A DNA stretch of 64,000 nucleotides from Natrialba asiatica DSM 12278 (GCF_000337555.1 NZ_AOIO01000029.1:1-64000); one strand, 5' to 3'; numbered from the stretch's first letter, positions 18,843-28,068 are shown. Notes: a model not told the origin generated them from the letters alone. Program-made: numbers and translations.

Positions 18843-19334
18843 TTAGGCTGATGGAGGCGTCTTCTTCCAAGCGTACTGGATCAAGAACTGGACGGAGTGC
18901 TCGGTTGGAGTGGCGTCAGTATCGATGAGCTCCGATTTCTGGCCCACAGAGAGCACCTCGAGCGAATCAGGTGACTGGTTCTGACCGATAATGCACTCGA
19001 TCTCTTGGGCCATCTGATCTGCTTGGTACTCTTCAAGGCCGACGCTGTCGTAGTCGTCCCTGGATCCGGCGAAGGCTGTCACCATCACTGAACCGGAGCG
19101 GGTTTGGATCCCACCAGAACCGTCTCCAGTAATCGCACTGAAGCCGGATTGTCCGCCTCCGAATGGGCCCTCATTCGTGTTCGTCACACCAACCTGTGGG
19201 AACCCCTTGCCGTCGTCAAACCAGCCAGTGTGGATGTCCCGATCGACAAGCGAAACTGGGAGATCGGAGTTGTCCCATCCGTCGCGAAGGATATCTCGGA
19301 CTTGGAGCTTGATATCCTGGATCGTCTCCGGCAT
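18843..19334 (-). CDS. Tail terminator/completion protein
   Basis: A 163-residue protein just upstream of the tube gene, the usual place of the tail terminator (gpU/gp17-like) that caps the tube. Features: an N-terminal helix (IQDIKLQVRDILRDGW), a Gly-rich loop (GPFGGGQSGFSAITGDGSGG), and a C-terminal strand FLIQYAWKK. The ATG shares one base with the previous stop (TAATG). Function rests on gene order. Confidence 0.65.
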   Translation of the reverse strand: MPETIQDIKLQVRDILRDGWDNSDLPVSLVDRDIHTGWFDDGKGFPQVGVTNTNEGPFGGGQSGFSAITGDGSGGIQTRSGSVMVTAFAGSRDDYDSVGLEEYQADQMAQEIECIIGQNQSPDSLEVLSVGQKSELIDTDATPTEHSVQFLIQYAWKKTPPSA

Positions 19335-19726
19335 TAGAGTACCTCACAGTGGACTTCGAACAGTGATCCCTGGTAGTGGTAATCGAGCGCCTTATACCGT
19401 CGTTCAGTCGCACTGTCGATGAACTCAGTCGCTCGAGTTTCGTCGCCTTCTCCAATCTCAATCTCAGCGTCGTTGGGATCGACGTAAATCGTCATGTCGC
19501 CTGCGATATCTGCCCCGTCAGGGCCAGACTCGTCTTCCGACTGCGTGTTTGATCGGATAGTTGCTGGAACAGTGTTGGGAGTGGATGACGTCTCCACCCA
19601 GTCTCCGTCAGCGTAGGGATTGTCATCGCCAGTCGGATCGTACTCGTAGTTGTAGACATCGACGTCTCTCGCCATCGACTTGTGGGCCCGGCGGACGGCT
19701 CGATTTGTCTGTCTGTAGAGATTCAT
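19334..19726 (-). CDS. Head closure/neck protein
   Basis: A 130-residue protein in the connector block. It begins with a basic helix (NLYRQTNRAVRRAHKSMARDV) and ends with a beta segment (ALDYHYQGSLFEVHCEVL), the layout of SPP1 gp16-like head-closure proteins. Its start overlaps the gp10-like gene by four bases and its stop overlaps the terminator start, so the three are coupled. Role inferred from position. Confidence 0.6.
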   Translation of the reverse strand: MNLYRQTNRAVRRAHKSMARDVDVYNYEYDPTGDDNPYADGDWVETSSTPNTVPATIRSNTQSEDESGPDGADIAGDMTIYVDPNDAEIEIGEGDETRATEFIDSATERRYKALDYHYQGSLFEVHCEVL

Positions 19727-20046
19727 TGCTTCTCCACCTCGATCGAATCCCTCAGTGCTCCAGTGTCGACGGGAGCTCTCGACTGTGCATTGTCGGCAAT
19801 CTCGTTGGCGAGGGTATCGGCGATCGTGTCCGGGTCGAGATCGCTCCCAATGATTCGGTCGAGATCTCGGACAGCCTCCTCAACGGCCGGCCGGAGGAAC
19901 GGTTGGGCCTGCATCTTGGACGTCCCGTACTCGACATAGATGGCGTAGTCCACTCCTGCCCGAACCGTATACTGTACCGTCCCCGATGTCCTATAGTCAA
20001 GACTGTCGAGGAGGCCGTCGAATCCAGAAATCGAGATCCCAGTCAT
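19723..20046 (-). CDS. HK97 gp10-like neck/tail-completion protein
   Basis: A 107-residue protein with the family signature SRAPVDTGALRDSIEVEKQ at its C-terminus and the segment YAIYVEYGTSKMQAQPFLRPAVEEA in the middle (Y-x-x-x-x-E-x-G-T and P-F-L-R-P). Both are hallmarks of the HK97 gp10-like family acting at the head-tail junction. The order of the two signatures looks swapped relative to most members, in which the PVDTG segment comes first; here it is C-terminal, possibly a circular permutation, worth confirming. Confidence 0.8.
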   Translation of the reverse strand: MTGISISGFDGLLDSLDYRTSGTVQYTVRAGVDYAIYVEYGTSKMQAQPFLRPAVEEAVRDLDRIIGSDLDPDTIADTLANEIADNAQSRAPVDTGALRDSIEVEKQ

Positions 20047-20049
20047 AAC

Positions 20050-20379
20050 TTACGTTGTCGCGATCACGAATCCACCAGGTCGAGCAAGGCGGTTAGTCGG
20101 ATCGAGGAGAACCGCCTGATGCCAGTATCGATCGCCATCAGTCCCGAGTTCAGCGTCAACACCCTCATGCGAAACCGAGGAGACGCGTGGATCCTTCGAC
20201 GTCGCCAGGTGGGCTGCAAGATACATCTCGATCGACGCTAAGATGCCCTCGTCGTCGCAGTAGGGCACACACCGATCCTCGACAACGCGGTGTGCGTCGG
20301 CGATGAATGCTTCGAGTTCAGCTTCACTGAGATCCGTCTCGAGCACCTCGCTAACGTCGTAGTGATTGATTCGTGTCAT
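20050..20379 (-). CDS. Head-tail connector (adaptor) protein
   Basis: A 109-residue mainly helical protein directly after the major capsid gene, the position of gp6/gp15-like adaptors that sit under the portal. The helix pair DLSEAELEAFIADAHRVVED and ILASIEMYLAAHLATSKDP, followed by a short beta tail, suits that family. The ATG at 20379 is used because the longer frame overlaps the capsid gene with an unlikely Arg/Pro-rich extension. Confidence 0.7.
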   Translation of the reverse strand: MTRINHYDVSEVLETDLSEAELEAFIADAHRVVEDRCVPYCDDEGILASIEMYLAAHLATSKDPRVSSVSHEGVDAELGTDGDRYWHQAVLLDPTNRLARPGGFVIATT

Positions 20380-20417
20380 AATAGAGCAGAATCCTAATAC
20401 GGGACGAGCTGGCTCGT

Positions 20418-21248
20418 TTAACCCTCGATCTTGACGCCAGCGTCGGGACGGACAGCCGTCCACCCCATCCGGGTGCGAACCTGGATGACGCGCTCGTTCG
20501 TCGTATCCTTCTCGTACTCGTTCGTCGTCATCTCCGTCCGAGTGCTCTCAATACCGTAGCTCGAGCTGTCGAACATGACGGCCTCTCCAGCACCGACGTG
20601 GCCACCGTTGTCGACATAGACGGGGACACCTGCAACCTCACCGAAGGCGCCGTCGCGGACGACATCGTCGCCCATCTCGCTGGCGCGAGTGAACTCGTCT
20701 GACTTCATCAGGTCGCCCTTCGACTCTGCGGAGACGACGAGCAGATCGGGATCGAACGCGCTCCCCTCGAGTGCAGTCATCGCATCGATGACATCGGCGT
20801 ACTCGAGGTTGCCAGAAGCGTCGCCGATGACAGTGCCTTGGAGATTCTCGTAGTTGCCCTCAGCGTCGGTAGCACTGATCTCCTCGAACGCTGCTTCGTC
20901 GAGCGCGTCGGCGAGATCCTCCGCTCGCTCCTGAGTTTGGAGCGCGATAACGTCGAGGAGAGAATCCTCGATCGCCTCGTAGGTGATAGCGATCTCGACA
21001 CCGTACTTGTCGTGCGAGACGCTGACTTTGCGAGTCCCATTCTCCGATTCAGGGTACTCAGTACCCTCGTCGACGATGCCCGCGTCGCGAACCTTGTCCG
21101 AGACGGGAATCTCGACAGTGTTCGAGTTGATCGCGGTTGAGTCGATCTGGCTGAATGCCTGTCGCCAGACACGGTTCTCCTGGGCGTACTGATCGACTTC
21201 GGCACGAACTGCCTCCTGATCAATAACTTCGTTACTAGAAACTGCCAT
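20418..21248 (-). CDS. Major capsid protein (HK97 fold)
   Basis: A 276-residue protein, intact. Visible HK97-type features: N-terminal helix, E-loop region with VSVSHDKYGVEIAITYEAIEDS (about 92-113), long spine helix DLADALDEAAFEEI, P-domain and A-domain segments ending in RVIQVRTRMGWTAVRPDAG. It follows the protease/scaffold gene, as expected. The start is preceded by GTCGCAA, one of the eight start-linked GTCGCA motifs in the provirus. Confidence 0.87.
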   Translation of the reverse strand: MAVSSNEVIDQEAVRAEVDQYAQENRVWRQAFSQIDSTAINSNTVEIPVSDKVRDAGIVDEGTEYPESENGTRKVSVSHDKYGVEIAITYEAIEDSLLDVIALQTQERAEDLADALDEAAFEEISATDAEGNYENLQGTVIGDASGNLEYADVIDAMTALEGSAFDPDLLVVSAESKGDLMKSDEFTRASEMGDDVVRDGAFGEVAGVPVYVDNGGHVGAGEAVMFDSSSYGIESTRTEMTTNEYEKDTTNERVIQVRTRMGWTAVRPDAGVKIEG

Positions 21249-21362
21249 TTGCGACGTGACTGCTGTCGCCGAATCGACAGCAGCGGGCCTCGTTCAATCC
21301 GAGCGTTAATCCTAGAGTATGGTGCTTCAGATGAAGCGACACTCGTTGGTGAGTTAGCTAAC

Positions 21363-22571
21363 TCACCGTAGTTCGGCAAGGCGCTCCTCGGCGTCAGTCC
21401 GAGCAGCATCCCAACCCATCTCGTCGTATCGTTCGATCTTCGACTCGAGGGCAGAGATCTCCTCGTCAGTACCATCATCCGTCGTGGAGAGCTCGCTCTG
21501 TTCGACGTCACCAGTCTGGGGGGCCGGCGTCGACTCCTCCTGGCCAGGCGACTCGAGAACGAGCGAAGCCTCTGCCTCGTCGAACTTCTCCTTCAGCTCA
21601 TCGAACGTGTACTTCTCAGCAAGCTCTTCGGCTTCGAAGAACTCCGTGTCTTCTGCGAGTCGTTCGGCATATTCGAGGCGGACACTCTCGAGTTCCCCAC
21701 GGAGTTCTGCCTTCTCGGATTCGAGCGCTTCGATTGTCTTCCGGAGTTCAGCTTCAGTTTGAGCCGATTCATCGTCGACTTCCACCTCTTCTACGTCGTT
21801 CTCAGACTCTGCAACCTCTGCTTCCTCCTTGACGTTTTCGGTGTCAGTGGGAGTCTTAGATTCGTCTGCCTCAACTTCGGCTTCGTCGACGTCTTCGCTT
21901 AGCGAAGCGTCGTCGTTGCCAGCCGAAGCCGGGCTTTCTTCCGTAGTGTTTTCAGTTTCTTCAGTCATATTCGAAATCTCGTGATCTGGCTCAGGATCAT
22001 CCTGTATCAGTCGAGCCACATCGTCTGCTGTAAGCGACGCTAATGCCTCGCTCGGGCTGGATCCTGCTTGGACAAAGTTAGACGGAGAACCACCGCGGGG
22101 AACGACAGAAAGATCAAGAAAGCGGACGTCCTTGACGATTCTCGCGCCATCGTCAGTCATACCGTTTGTCTGATGGATGGCGTGGATCGACACCTCAAGT
22201 CGTCCTCGAGCGATCTTCATCGCAATCTCCTCGTCGTCGACCTCCGCCTCGAAGACAATTCCGACGTCATCCTCGTAAGCAGCGTCGACGACTTCCCCGA
22301 TGACGGCATCAACGTCGTTATCCACGTGGTTCTTGTTCAGTGGAACGCCAACGAGCGACTGCACGGCTGCACGGAGCTCAGTCGCCGACCAGAACTTGGG
22401 CCCGTTCTGCCCGTGAGTAACCTCAGCTTCTCCAATGGCTACCCCGTGAACGACGTAGGGCGTGTCCTGTTCGTCGAGTTCTGAACATCGTGCAATCCCA
22501 GTGGGAGAATCCACTCGGACAGTATGCTCTTGCTCGCCAGTGTTCGAATTCTCAGTAGATTCAGTACTCAT
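21363..22571 (-). CDS. Prohead protease fused to scaffold-like coiled coil
   Basis: A 402-residue protein just upstream of the capsid gene. Residues about 30-190 look like a capsid maturation protease (YVVHGVAIGEAEVTHGQNGP, VPLNKNHVDNDVDAVIGEV, then RGRLEVSIHAIHQ and FLDLSVVPRGGSP), with candidate catalytic His in NKNH and Ser in EVSIHA or DLSVV. Residues about 200-400 are acidic and helical (TEAELRKTIEALESEKAELR), as in internal scaffolds. The protease family (XkdF/prohead type) is my reading, not certain. Confidence 0.75.
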   Translation of the reverse strand: MSTESTENSNTGEQEHTVRVDSPTGIARCSELDEQDTPYVVHGVAIGEAEVTHGQNGPKFWSATELRAAVQSLVGVPLNKNHVDNDVDAVIGEVVDAAYEDDVGIVFEAEVDDEEIAMKIARGRLEVSIHAIHQTNGMTDDGARIVKDVRFLDLSVVPRGGSPSNFVQAGSSPSEALASLTADDVARLIQDDPEPDHEISNMTEETENTTEESPASAGNDDASLSEDVDEAEVEADESKTPTDTENVKEEAEVAESENDVEEVEVDDESAQTEAELRKTIEALESEKAELRGELESVRLEYAERLAEDTEFFEAEELAEKYTFDELKEKFDEAEASLVLESPGQEESTPAPQTGDVEQSELSTTDDGTDEEISALESKIERYDEMGWDAARTDAEERLAELR

Positions 22572-22579
22572 ACAGAAAA

Positions 22580-22906
22580 TCAGTCAGTGATAATTACGTC
22601 GTGGAACCCGTCATTAGGAAATGTCTCCTGAGATCCGTCGGGATAATCCACGATGAAATCAGCTCGAAAACGCCCGGTGAGCTCGGATATCTCGTCTTCG
22701 CTCCAGGAGTACCTGACAATCCCTCCATTAGCATCAAAGCTAGTGGCAGCGTCATTTAGAACAGGTGATCCACCACGTGGTTCTTGGAGTCGGAATTGAA
22801 CCTCGGCATCGTTGAGGTCGATCGACTCGCCGTTTTCGTCGAGTAGCACAGCCTCAAGGACAGGTGCAGTGTCTCCAGACTTGAGATAGAACGATTCACA
22901 CACCAC
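22580..22906 (-). CDS. Small Ig-like (BppU-N-type) virion protein
   Basis: A 108-residue beta-sandwich protein starting at GTG. The pattern KSGDTAPVLEAVLLDENGES, DLNDAEVQFRLQEPRG, GRFRADFIVDYPDG and TFPNDGFHDVIITD matches the Ig-like domain found at the N-terminus of baseplate upper proteins and in many stand-alone phage fibre-associated proteins. It lies between the adhesin cluster and the protease and probably decorates the fibre or capsid. Confidence 0.65.
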   Translation of the reverse strand: MVCESFYLKSGDTAPVLEAVLLDENGESIDLNDAEVQFRLQEPRGGSPVLNDAATSFDANGGIVRYSWSEDEISELTGRFRADFIVDYPDGSQETFPNDGFHDVIITD

Positions 22907-22918
22907 ATACCACCGACG

Positions 22919-23308
22919 TTATTCAACAGCCATCCCAACGTTCGTGAGATCCAGAACGTCGACTGAGCCGAGATCGTACGTCTGCTCAAGTTCACTGGTG
23001 AAGATCAGATCCCCGCTCGAACTATCTCGAACGTAGATATAGTCAACAGCAACGTCAGAATCCCCAACATCGAAACTAATTTCGCCAAGATTAAGCTCAG
23101 CATTCCCATTCTCGTTCTGCGAGATGGTATGATTACTCACCGACTGAGGTGCGTAGTTGCTACCCACGGGTTCCGAAGTGATGTCAGCATACGTACTATC
23201 CTCAGCAAGTGCATCCGTCGAATTATCGAAGAGCCCTATTTCCACAGTACGTCCGTCGAACGCGCCGTTGAGAACAAGCAGCTCTCCGTCATTGTGTAGA
23301 TAAGCCAT
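22919..23308 (-). CDS. Predicted fibre-associated or decoration protein
   Basis: A 129-residue acidic beta-rich protein, not confidently classified. It opens MAYLHNDGELLVLNGAFDGR and carries VEIGLFDNSTDALAEDSTYADI, a pattern seen in small phage proteins near tail fibres. It is the first gene after a candidate internal promoter (23398-23412) and is followed by the Ig-like gene 12 bases on. Confidence 0.55.
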   Translation of the reverse strand: MAYLHNDGELLVLNGAFDGRTVEIGLFDNSTDALAEDSTYADITSEPVGSNYAPQSVSNHTISQNENGNAELNLGEISFDVGDSDVAVDYIYVRDSSSGDLIFTSELEQTYDLGSVDVLDLTNVGMAVE

Positions 23309-23449
23309 AATTGTCTCTAAAAGTGCTTTACTGCGACTGTCACTGATGAGAACTACTCAAGAAACGAGCTACCCGCGTATTATCTTACGCTCTATACTAA
23401 TATAAGACTTTATGCTTCCGTGAATGATATAATATTGGGAATAGAGCCC
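23309..23449 (-). promoter_or_regulatory. Gap with candidate internal late promoter (box at 23398-23412)
   Basis: On the minus strand the box reads TAAAGTCTTATATTA and matches 14 of 15 bases at 32878-32892, upstream of the first late gene. Both have a TATA-like CTTATRTTA core. Here the predicted start would leave a leader of about 65-70 bases before the gene at 23308. Confidence 0.5.
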
Positions 23450-26400
23450 TCATTCGTCTGATCTCTCAGAACTGTATATATCAGCGTCGTTCCCTCCACT
23501 AATACGTAGATCATTCTCACCACTGACGCTCATACCATTCGATCCAACGGACAATTTCCTTACAACCTGAGAGTACTGGAATGGGGCATGGAGACTAACC
23601 GTGAGATCAATTAGAGTTGGAGTTAGCGTGATACTGGTGAATATGTTGCTCCTCTCTTGGAGTGTAGTAGTGGTATACGTAAGATCTCCACTCTTGGCGT
23701 TAGATATAGAGGAGATATCTGTTGGAATCGAAGTAGCAAACACTATCTTAGATGAGGTGGCTCCGCTTGTCTCCGATTCAGGAATCGATATCTTTGAAGA
23801 AATCAGTAGCCTTGCCTCGTCACGTTCGAACTTCCCGGAAGTGATCTCGAGAATAGAGATATCGACGACGTCAGCATGGACATCATCAATAATCCCCTGT
23901 AGTGTATTAATTTCGCTTAGTGATAATTCTGATTCAACTAGATGAACGTTTGGAGTTGCTACTGAGAACCCACTTGGTGTAAGTTCCTGAGCAGTGAGGG
24001 AAATCGTCGAGGAATCTCTGATTGTAGAGTGTGATTCCACAGCAATTGGGTGCGCTGTAGTATCCAACAGAGCGCTCTCTACGAGTGTGTGAGTCGTTTC
24101 ACTCGGATTAAGGATACTCGCTCCGACTCCGATATCGACATCTTCATTGAGGCTAGTAGCCATCTCATTGGAGTCCAGAATCTCCACTCTTCCATTGTAC
24201 ACGACTGTGCGGTTAGTGGTCAACGACGCTCCAGTCGTATCGACAGGATCTACACCAACACCAACTCTATCCGTATCTGAGACACCCAGTCCAACCAACT
24301 CAGGCTCGCCAATCGTCACTGACGTAGGGGTTGACACGGGAGTAGAGTTTGTAGTAGCGATTATATCTGTGAATTGAGTAATGGCCAATTCAGTGAGAAC
24401 CGGAGCAGTTTCAGTAGACGAGTGTCCTACTGTCTGATCGATATCCGCTGTTGCACTAATACCTCTAGTCTCGGTCGTAGACGAACTTGTGCTCTGTAGG
24501 TTCGGGATCCTCACTATTGCGTTGAGTCCCTCTGACTCGTCAACGATTATACGTAGCGGAGTGTGGGGATCAACAGATGCACTGGTGACTTTCAACGAAT
24601 TATCAGCAACCGTCCGGACGACGGTATTCTTTGCTTCCCAGGCATCCTGACTCCCTGGAAGCTGTGGATGCGAGACGGTCGTGTACGACTCGTCGTCAAG
24701 CGTCCACGCTTCAGAGCCATCATCTGCGTTGTACGCTCGGATTCCGTCAGACTCACACCCCACGTAGATCGTCCCAGTCTGATCTATCTCAATCGAGCCC
24801 GAACTTGAATTGATGCTTCGCTCCCAGACAATTTCTGCATAGTCGTTGTCGGGGTGAATCGATTCAGATGGATTCTCAGCTATGTACTTGAACAACCTCG
24901 TCGAGTTTGATCCATTCGTCTCAATGAAATAGAGCGCATCATCGTCGTCAGCAACGCCATCAATCACATCATTAGAGAAAAGAGAGATGCCGTGTGGATC
25001 TGCAGTGCCTTCTGGGACGAAATATAGGATATCTTCGCCAAATACGAAGGGCTCTGGACTACTCACATCGTACCTTGGAATAACACCGACGGGATCGAAG
25101 TTGCTCCCGAGACTCTCGTCCATGTACACCGTATTGTGATTGACGTGAGCTCCCTGATCCCCTTCTCCACCAGAGACTACCAAGTATCGCTGCGATTCTG
25201 GGTATTCATCAGATGTTTCATCGTCGTATCTGACGAGCTTTGGAGAGTCACCTGCCTCATCGTCAGTTATCGAGTACTCAGGGATATCTGGCCATCCATT
25301 GGTGCCTGTGTCCTTGACGAATACACACCAGTCGTCTTCCCAGTCGGTAACTCTGTCAGTTAGAATGTACAGGTATCCCCAGTCGCTGATGTCGATATCA
25401 AGGAATTCGATGTCAGAATCACCGAACCCCGCAACATCCTCCTCTGAGACAGTCCATCGAACATTACCATCTGGACTGTAGGAGATAATCCGATCAGGTT
25501 GATTGTTGTAGAAGACGTACGCATTTCGGTCGCTATCGACAACAATGTCAAACGGTTCCTCTGGAAGACTCTTCCTCCACGAAACGTTCCCCTCGTTGTC
25601 AAAGAAGATGAGCTCACCCGTTGAGCTTGAGTAGGCGTAGTTGTACGGCTCAATCTCACTTTCCTTAGTGGTGAACACACTCGGATTGGTGATTCGAGTG
25701 CCAACCCGAGTTACGGCTGGAGCTGCTTCCTCGTTCCCAATTGGTGATGTTGTGTATACATCCCCAATTGACAGCGTACTATCAGCACTAACTATTGACG
25801 AAGCCCCCTCTGCAATGGCTGTAGACGTCGAAGCTATCGAATCCCCCTTGATGGCAGCCATACCACTCGTAGAACCCACCGAAGCCACACTATGAACGGA
25901 GGAGAATTCAGCAGTGAGAGGCGCAGCAACTCCCTCTATCGGTACTTTCGATGATGCTCTCGAATCAAGTGATAATGTCGATGCACCAATGGTATGTATC
26001 CCTGCTGAAACAGTAGAATGGCCGATCGGTAACAACCCATCACCGTTGACACTAACCGTGGCAGGAGTATCTGCTTTCGATGACATCGTCTCTGGTGTCG
26101 TTGTAGTAATAGTACTCGTTGTCGTGATCGACACAGGAGATACTGATGAAGTCTCTGAGGGGCTGTGCGGATATCCCTGTAAATCTATCTGTGATGTGAT
26201 GGGCGAACCCACAGCGGTCGCTGATGGAGAGGTGACAACTGTTTTCCCAGTAGTGACGCTTGCACTCGCCGTCTCAATCTCTACTGTCTGGGTAGAGACG
26301 TGGGGTGGGAGTATTTTTGAAGACAGAGTTGTCTTCAACGCAGTTGCATTCTCTATTATTGGATCGGGACTGTCGTCAGTATCTGTGATACGAACACCAT

Positions 26401-26971
26401 CCCAGTGAAATGCAGCTGCTTCCTTATCACCAGCTGAACCACTACTAAACCCGATACCAAGGGCATCAGCTGAGTTACTAGTGATGGTGAGCTGATCTTG
26501 TTGCGTTCCATCATAGTAGAACGTCGCGGTTGTCTCTCCAGTGGCAGTAGATCCCCAGTCAACCTCCACCTCAATCCACTCATTTTCTGGTAATACGTAA
26601 TCCCCAGTGACTTCGGTTCCAGAGTACCCATCATTGAGGGTTACAGTAGAGGTTGAGTCAGCACCGACGCTCCAGGAGTTATCTTCTAATGCACCCTCGT
26701 CATTTGTATAGGCATCACAACCGAATAAGAACGAGAATTGCCCATCTAGAATCTCTGTTCGTATCCAGAGTCGAAATACGTGTCCTTGCTCTGGATACGT
26801 ATTTAGTCCATCTTCTGGATCCGAATAGATCGTTGGGGTGGAATCAACTGGATCTATAAAGAGATGCGATCCTCCGGACGCAGAATCCTCTGATGAGATA
26901 GTAGCAATATCGACGTCACCATAATATTCCGTCAAATCCTCATCTTCGAAGTCGTCAATTATCTCAGCCAT
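23450..26971 (-). CDS. Large adhesin/tail-fibre protein with LamG-like and beta-propeller domains
   Basis: A 1173-residue acidic, Ser/Thr-rich protein. Residues 1-205 resemble a concanavalin/LamG-type jelly roll (HVFRLWIRTEILDGQFSFLF; ATFYYDGTQQDQLTI). Residues about 445-760 resemble a PQQ/WD-type beta-propeller (GELIFFDNEGNVSWRKSL, DRNAYVFYNN, GTIYVGCESDGIRAYNADDG). The parts around 210-440 and 770-1173 are repetitive Ser/Thr stretches suited to a glycosylated stalk. Likely receptor binding or virion surface decoration. It lies between portal and protease rather than after the tape measure, which is unusual. Its base composition is markedly AT-rich. Confidence 0.72.
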   Translation of the reverse strand: MAEIIDDFEDEDLTEYYGDVDIATISSEDSASGGSHLFIDPVDSTPTIYSDPEDGLNTYPEQGHVFRLWIRTEILDGQFSFLFGCDAYTNDEGALEDNSWSVGADSTSTVTLNDGYSGTEVTGDYVLPENEWIEVEVDWGSTATGETTATFYYDGTQQDQLTITSNSADALGIGFSSGSAGDKEAAAFHWDGVRITDTDDSPDPIIENATALKTTLSSKILPPHVSTQTVEIETASASVTTGKTVVTSPSATAVGSPITSQIDLQGYPHSPSETSSVSPVSITTTSTITTTTPETMSSKADTPATVSVNGDGLLPIGHSTVSAGIHTIGASTLSLDSRASSKVPIEGVAAPLTAEFSSVHSVASVGSTSGMAAIKGDSIASTSTAIAEGASSIVSADSTLSIGDVYTTSPIGNEEAAPAVTRVGTRITNPSVFTTKESEIEPYNYAYSSSTGELIFFDNEGNVSWRKSLPEEPFDIVVDSDRNAYVFYNNQPDRIISYSPDGNVRWTVSEEDVAGFGDSDIEFLDIDISDWGYLYILTDRVTDWEDDWCVFVKDTGTNGWPDIPEYSITDDEAGDSPKLVRYDDETSDEYPESQRYLVVSGGEGDQGAHVNHNTVYMDESLGSNFDPVGVIPRYDVSSPEPFVFGEDILYFVPEGTADPHGISLFSNDVIDGVADDDDALYFIETNGSNSTRLFKYIAENPSESIHPDNDYAEIVWERSINSSSGSIEIDQTGTIYVGCESDGIRAYNADDGSEAWTLDDESYTTVSHPQLPGSQDAWEAKNTVVRTVADNSLKVTSASVDPHTPLRIIVDESEGLNAIVRIPNLQSTSSSTTETRGISATADIDQTVGHSSTETAPVLTELAITQFTDIIATTNSTPVSTPTSVTIGEPELVGLGVSDTDRVGVGVDPVDTTGASLTTNRTVVYNGRVEILDSNEMATSLNEDVDIGVGASILNPSETTHTLVESALLDTTAHPIAVESHSTIRDSSTISLTAQELTPSGFSVATPNVHLVESELSLSEINTLQGIIDDVHADVVDISILEITSGKFERDEARLLISSKISIPESETSGATSSKIVFATSIPTDISSISNAKSGDLTYTTTTLQERSNIFTSITLTPTLIDLTVSLHAPFQYSQVVRKLSVGSNGMSVSGENDLRISGGNDADIYSSERSDE

Positions 26972-26984
26972 GTACTATCGAGAG

Positions 26985-27683
26985 CTACAATCTGAACAGT
27001 TCGTCATCGCTCGTCATCTCGGCGATAAGTTCTTCTTGACGTACCCACACGTTGTCAGGGATCTCTTCTTCAGTATGATCAATTTCGAGTGTATCTACGA
27101 TCCCATTCCTCACATCGTTAACCAGTGAATCATCTATCTCATCAATAGTGCCAATCCGTTCTTCAACGGTGTCTACGAGTTTCCCGTCGAACTTGGAGTC
27201 AGGCAATCGGATGTGCTCGTACATGGGCAGTTCGATTCCTCCGTTGATGAACATACCAGCGAGTCCTCCTCCGTATGCAAATCCTGCAACCTTACGCCCG
27301 TCTATGACGATATCATTGCCCTGCTGACTATTCTGATCGAGATAGGCATCGTATCCGTGATCACGAAGCACATCTCGCAGCGTAGCAAAGACATCCTTCA
27401 GATCACTGAACGAGTAGCCATCACCTAGTATGAAGCCTACTGTCGGAGATGCATCTGCAAGCACAGATGCCTTCGTTGCCTTGAGATGTTTTCCTCTAAC
27501 AACAGGGTATCCGCTTTCTCGAGCACTCTCGATATCAAGAAACTTAGACTCCGTCGAGTCAGGGAGATAGTAGTGTGGCTCCGTCGTCTGACAAATAAAC
27601 AGAAACCCGTCGTACGTCTCATCCAGTGCACACCACATCGGAGCGCAATCAATACCGGGGCCTTCGTATCTAAATACTCTCAT
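26985..27683 (-). CDS. Lipoate-protein-ligase-like protein in the virion operon
   Basis: A 232-residue protein with three motifs in the order seen in LplA/BPL-fold ligases: ALDE (residues 19-22), PVVR (60-63) and GNDIVIDGRKVAGFA (122-136), in which Lys131 matches the lipoyl/biotinyl-binding lysine. The R-x-x-G-G-G segment after PVVR is replaced by GKHLKAT, so catalysis is doubtful. The start at 27683 is the only Met giving a sensible N-terminus and overlaps the upstream gene by 14 bases. Position between portal and adhesin is unexpected for a ligase; it may be a structural reuse of the fold. Confidence 0.6.
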   Translation of the reverse strand: MRVFRYEGPGIDCAPMWCALDETYDGFLFICQTTEPHYYLPDSTESKFLDIESARESGYPVVRGKHLKATKASVLADASPTVGFILGDGYSFSDLKDVFATLRDVLRDHGYDAYLDQNSQQGNDIVIDGRKVAGFAYGGGLAGMFINGGIELPMYEHIRLPDSKFDGKLVDTVEERIGTIDEIDDSLVNDVRNGIVDTLEIDHTEEEIPDNVWVRQEELIAEMTSDDELFRL

Positions 27684-28062
27684 AATCAAACGGTTGGATG
27701 TACCTCTGGTGTCCTGCTGGTAGAGAGGTAGTGCGATTCTTGATATAGTCGTAGAGTGTGGTGTCATCCACAGAAACCTCCTTGATGTCAATCCCGTACC
27801 CCTCCTGGATCTGCGACTGTATGTCGTCTACTACATCTGGCAACAGGGTTCCTGGCTCCATCCGAAATCCCTCGACAACAGCTTCACCCTCTGTCAGCTT
27901 TTCAGCGTTGTAGTCTTCAAGGTCGATCTCGCTATCGAGTGCCCAGAGTTCGTCACAACTATGTGGATCTCTGGCTAGCTTAACACCGTATGTTTTGGGT
28001 GGAGCAAACTGCTCATGTGGTTCGCGAGTATACAATACATACGTCAGATCCTTAGTAGTCAT
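27670..28062 (-). CDS. Hypothetical protein downstream of portal
   Basis: A 130-residue acidic protein, not recognised. It begins six bases after the portal stop and overlaps the lipoate-ligase-like gene, so both are probably translated together and may interact. Segments of note: YVLYTREPHEQFAPPKTYGVKL-type N-terminal beta region and IQSQIQEGYGIDIKEV helix-strand. No transmembrane segment or metal motif apart from one HSC. Confidence 0.6.
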   Translation of the reverse strand: MTTKDLTYVLYTREPHEQFAPPKTYGVKLARDPHSCDELWALDSEIDLEDYNAEKLTEGEAVVEGFRMEPGTLLPDVVDDIQSQIQEGYGIDIKEVSVDDTTLYDYIKNRTTSLPAGHQRYIQPFDYESI

Positions 28063-28068
28063 AACGGA

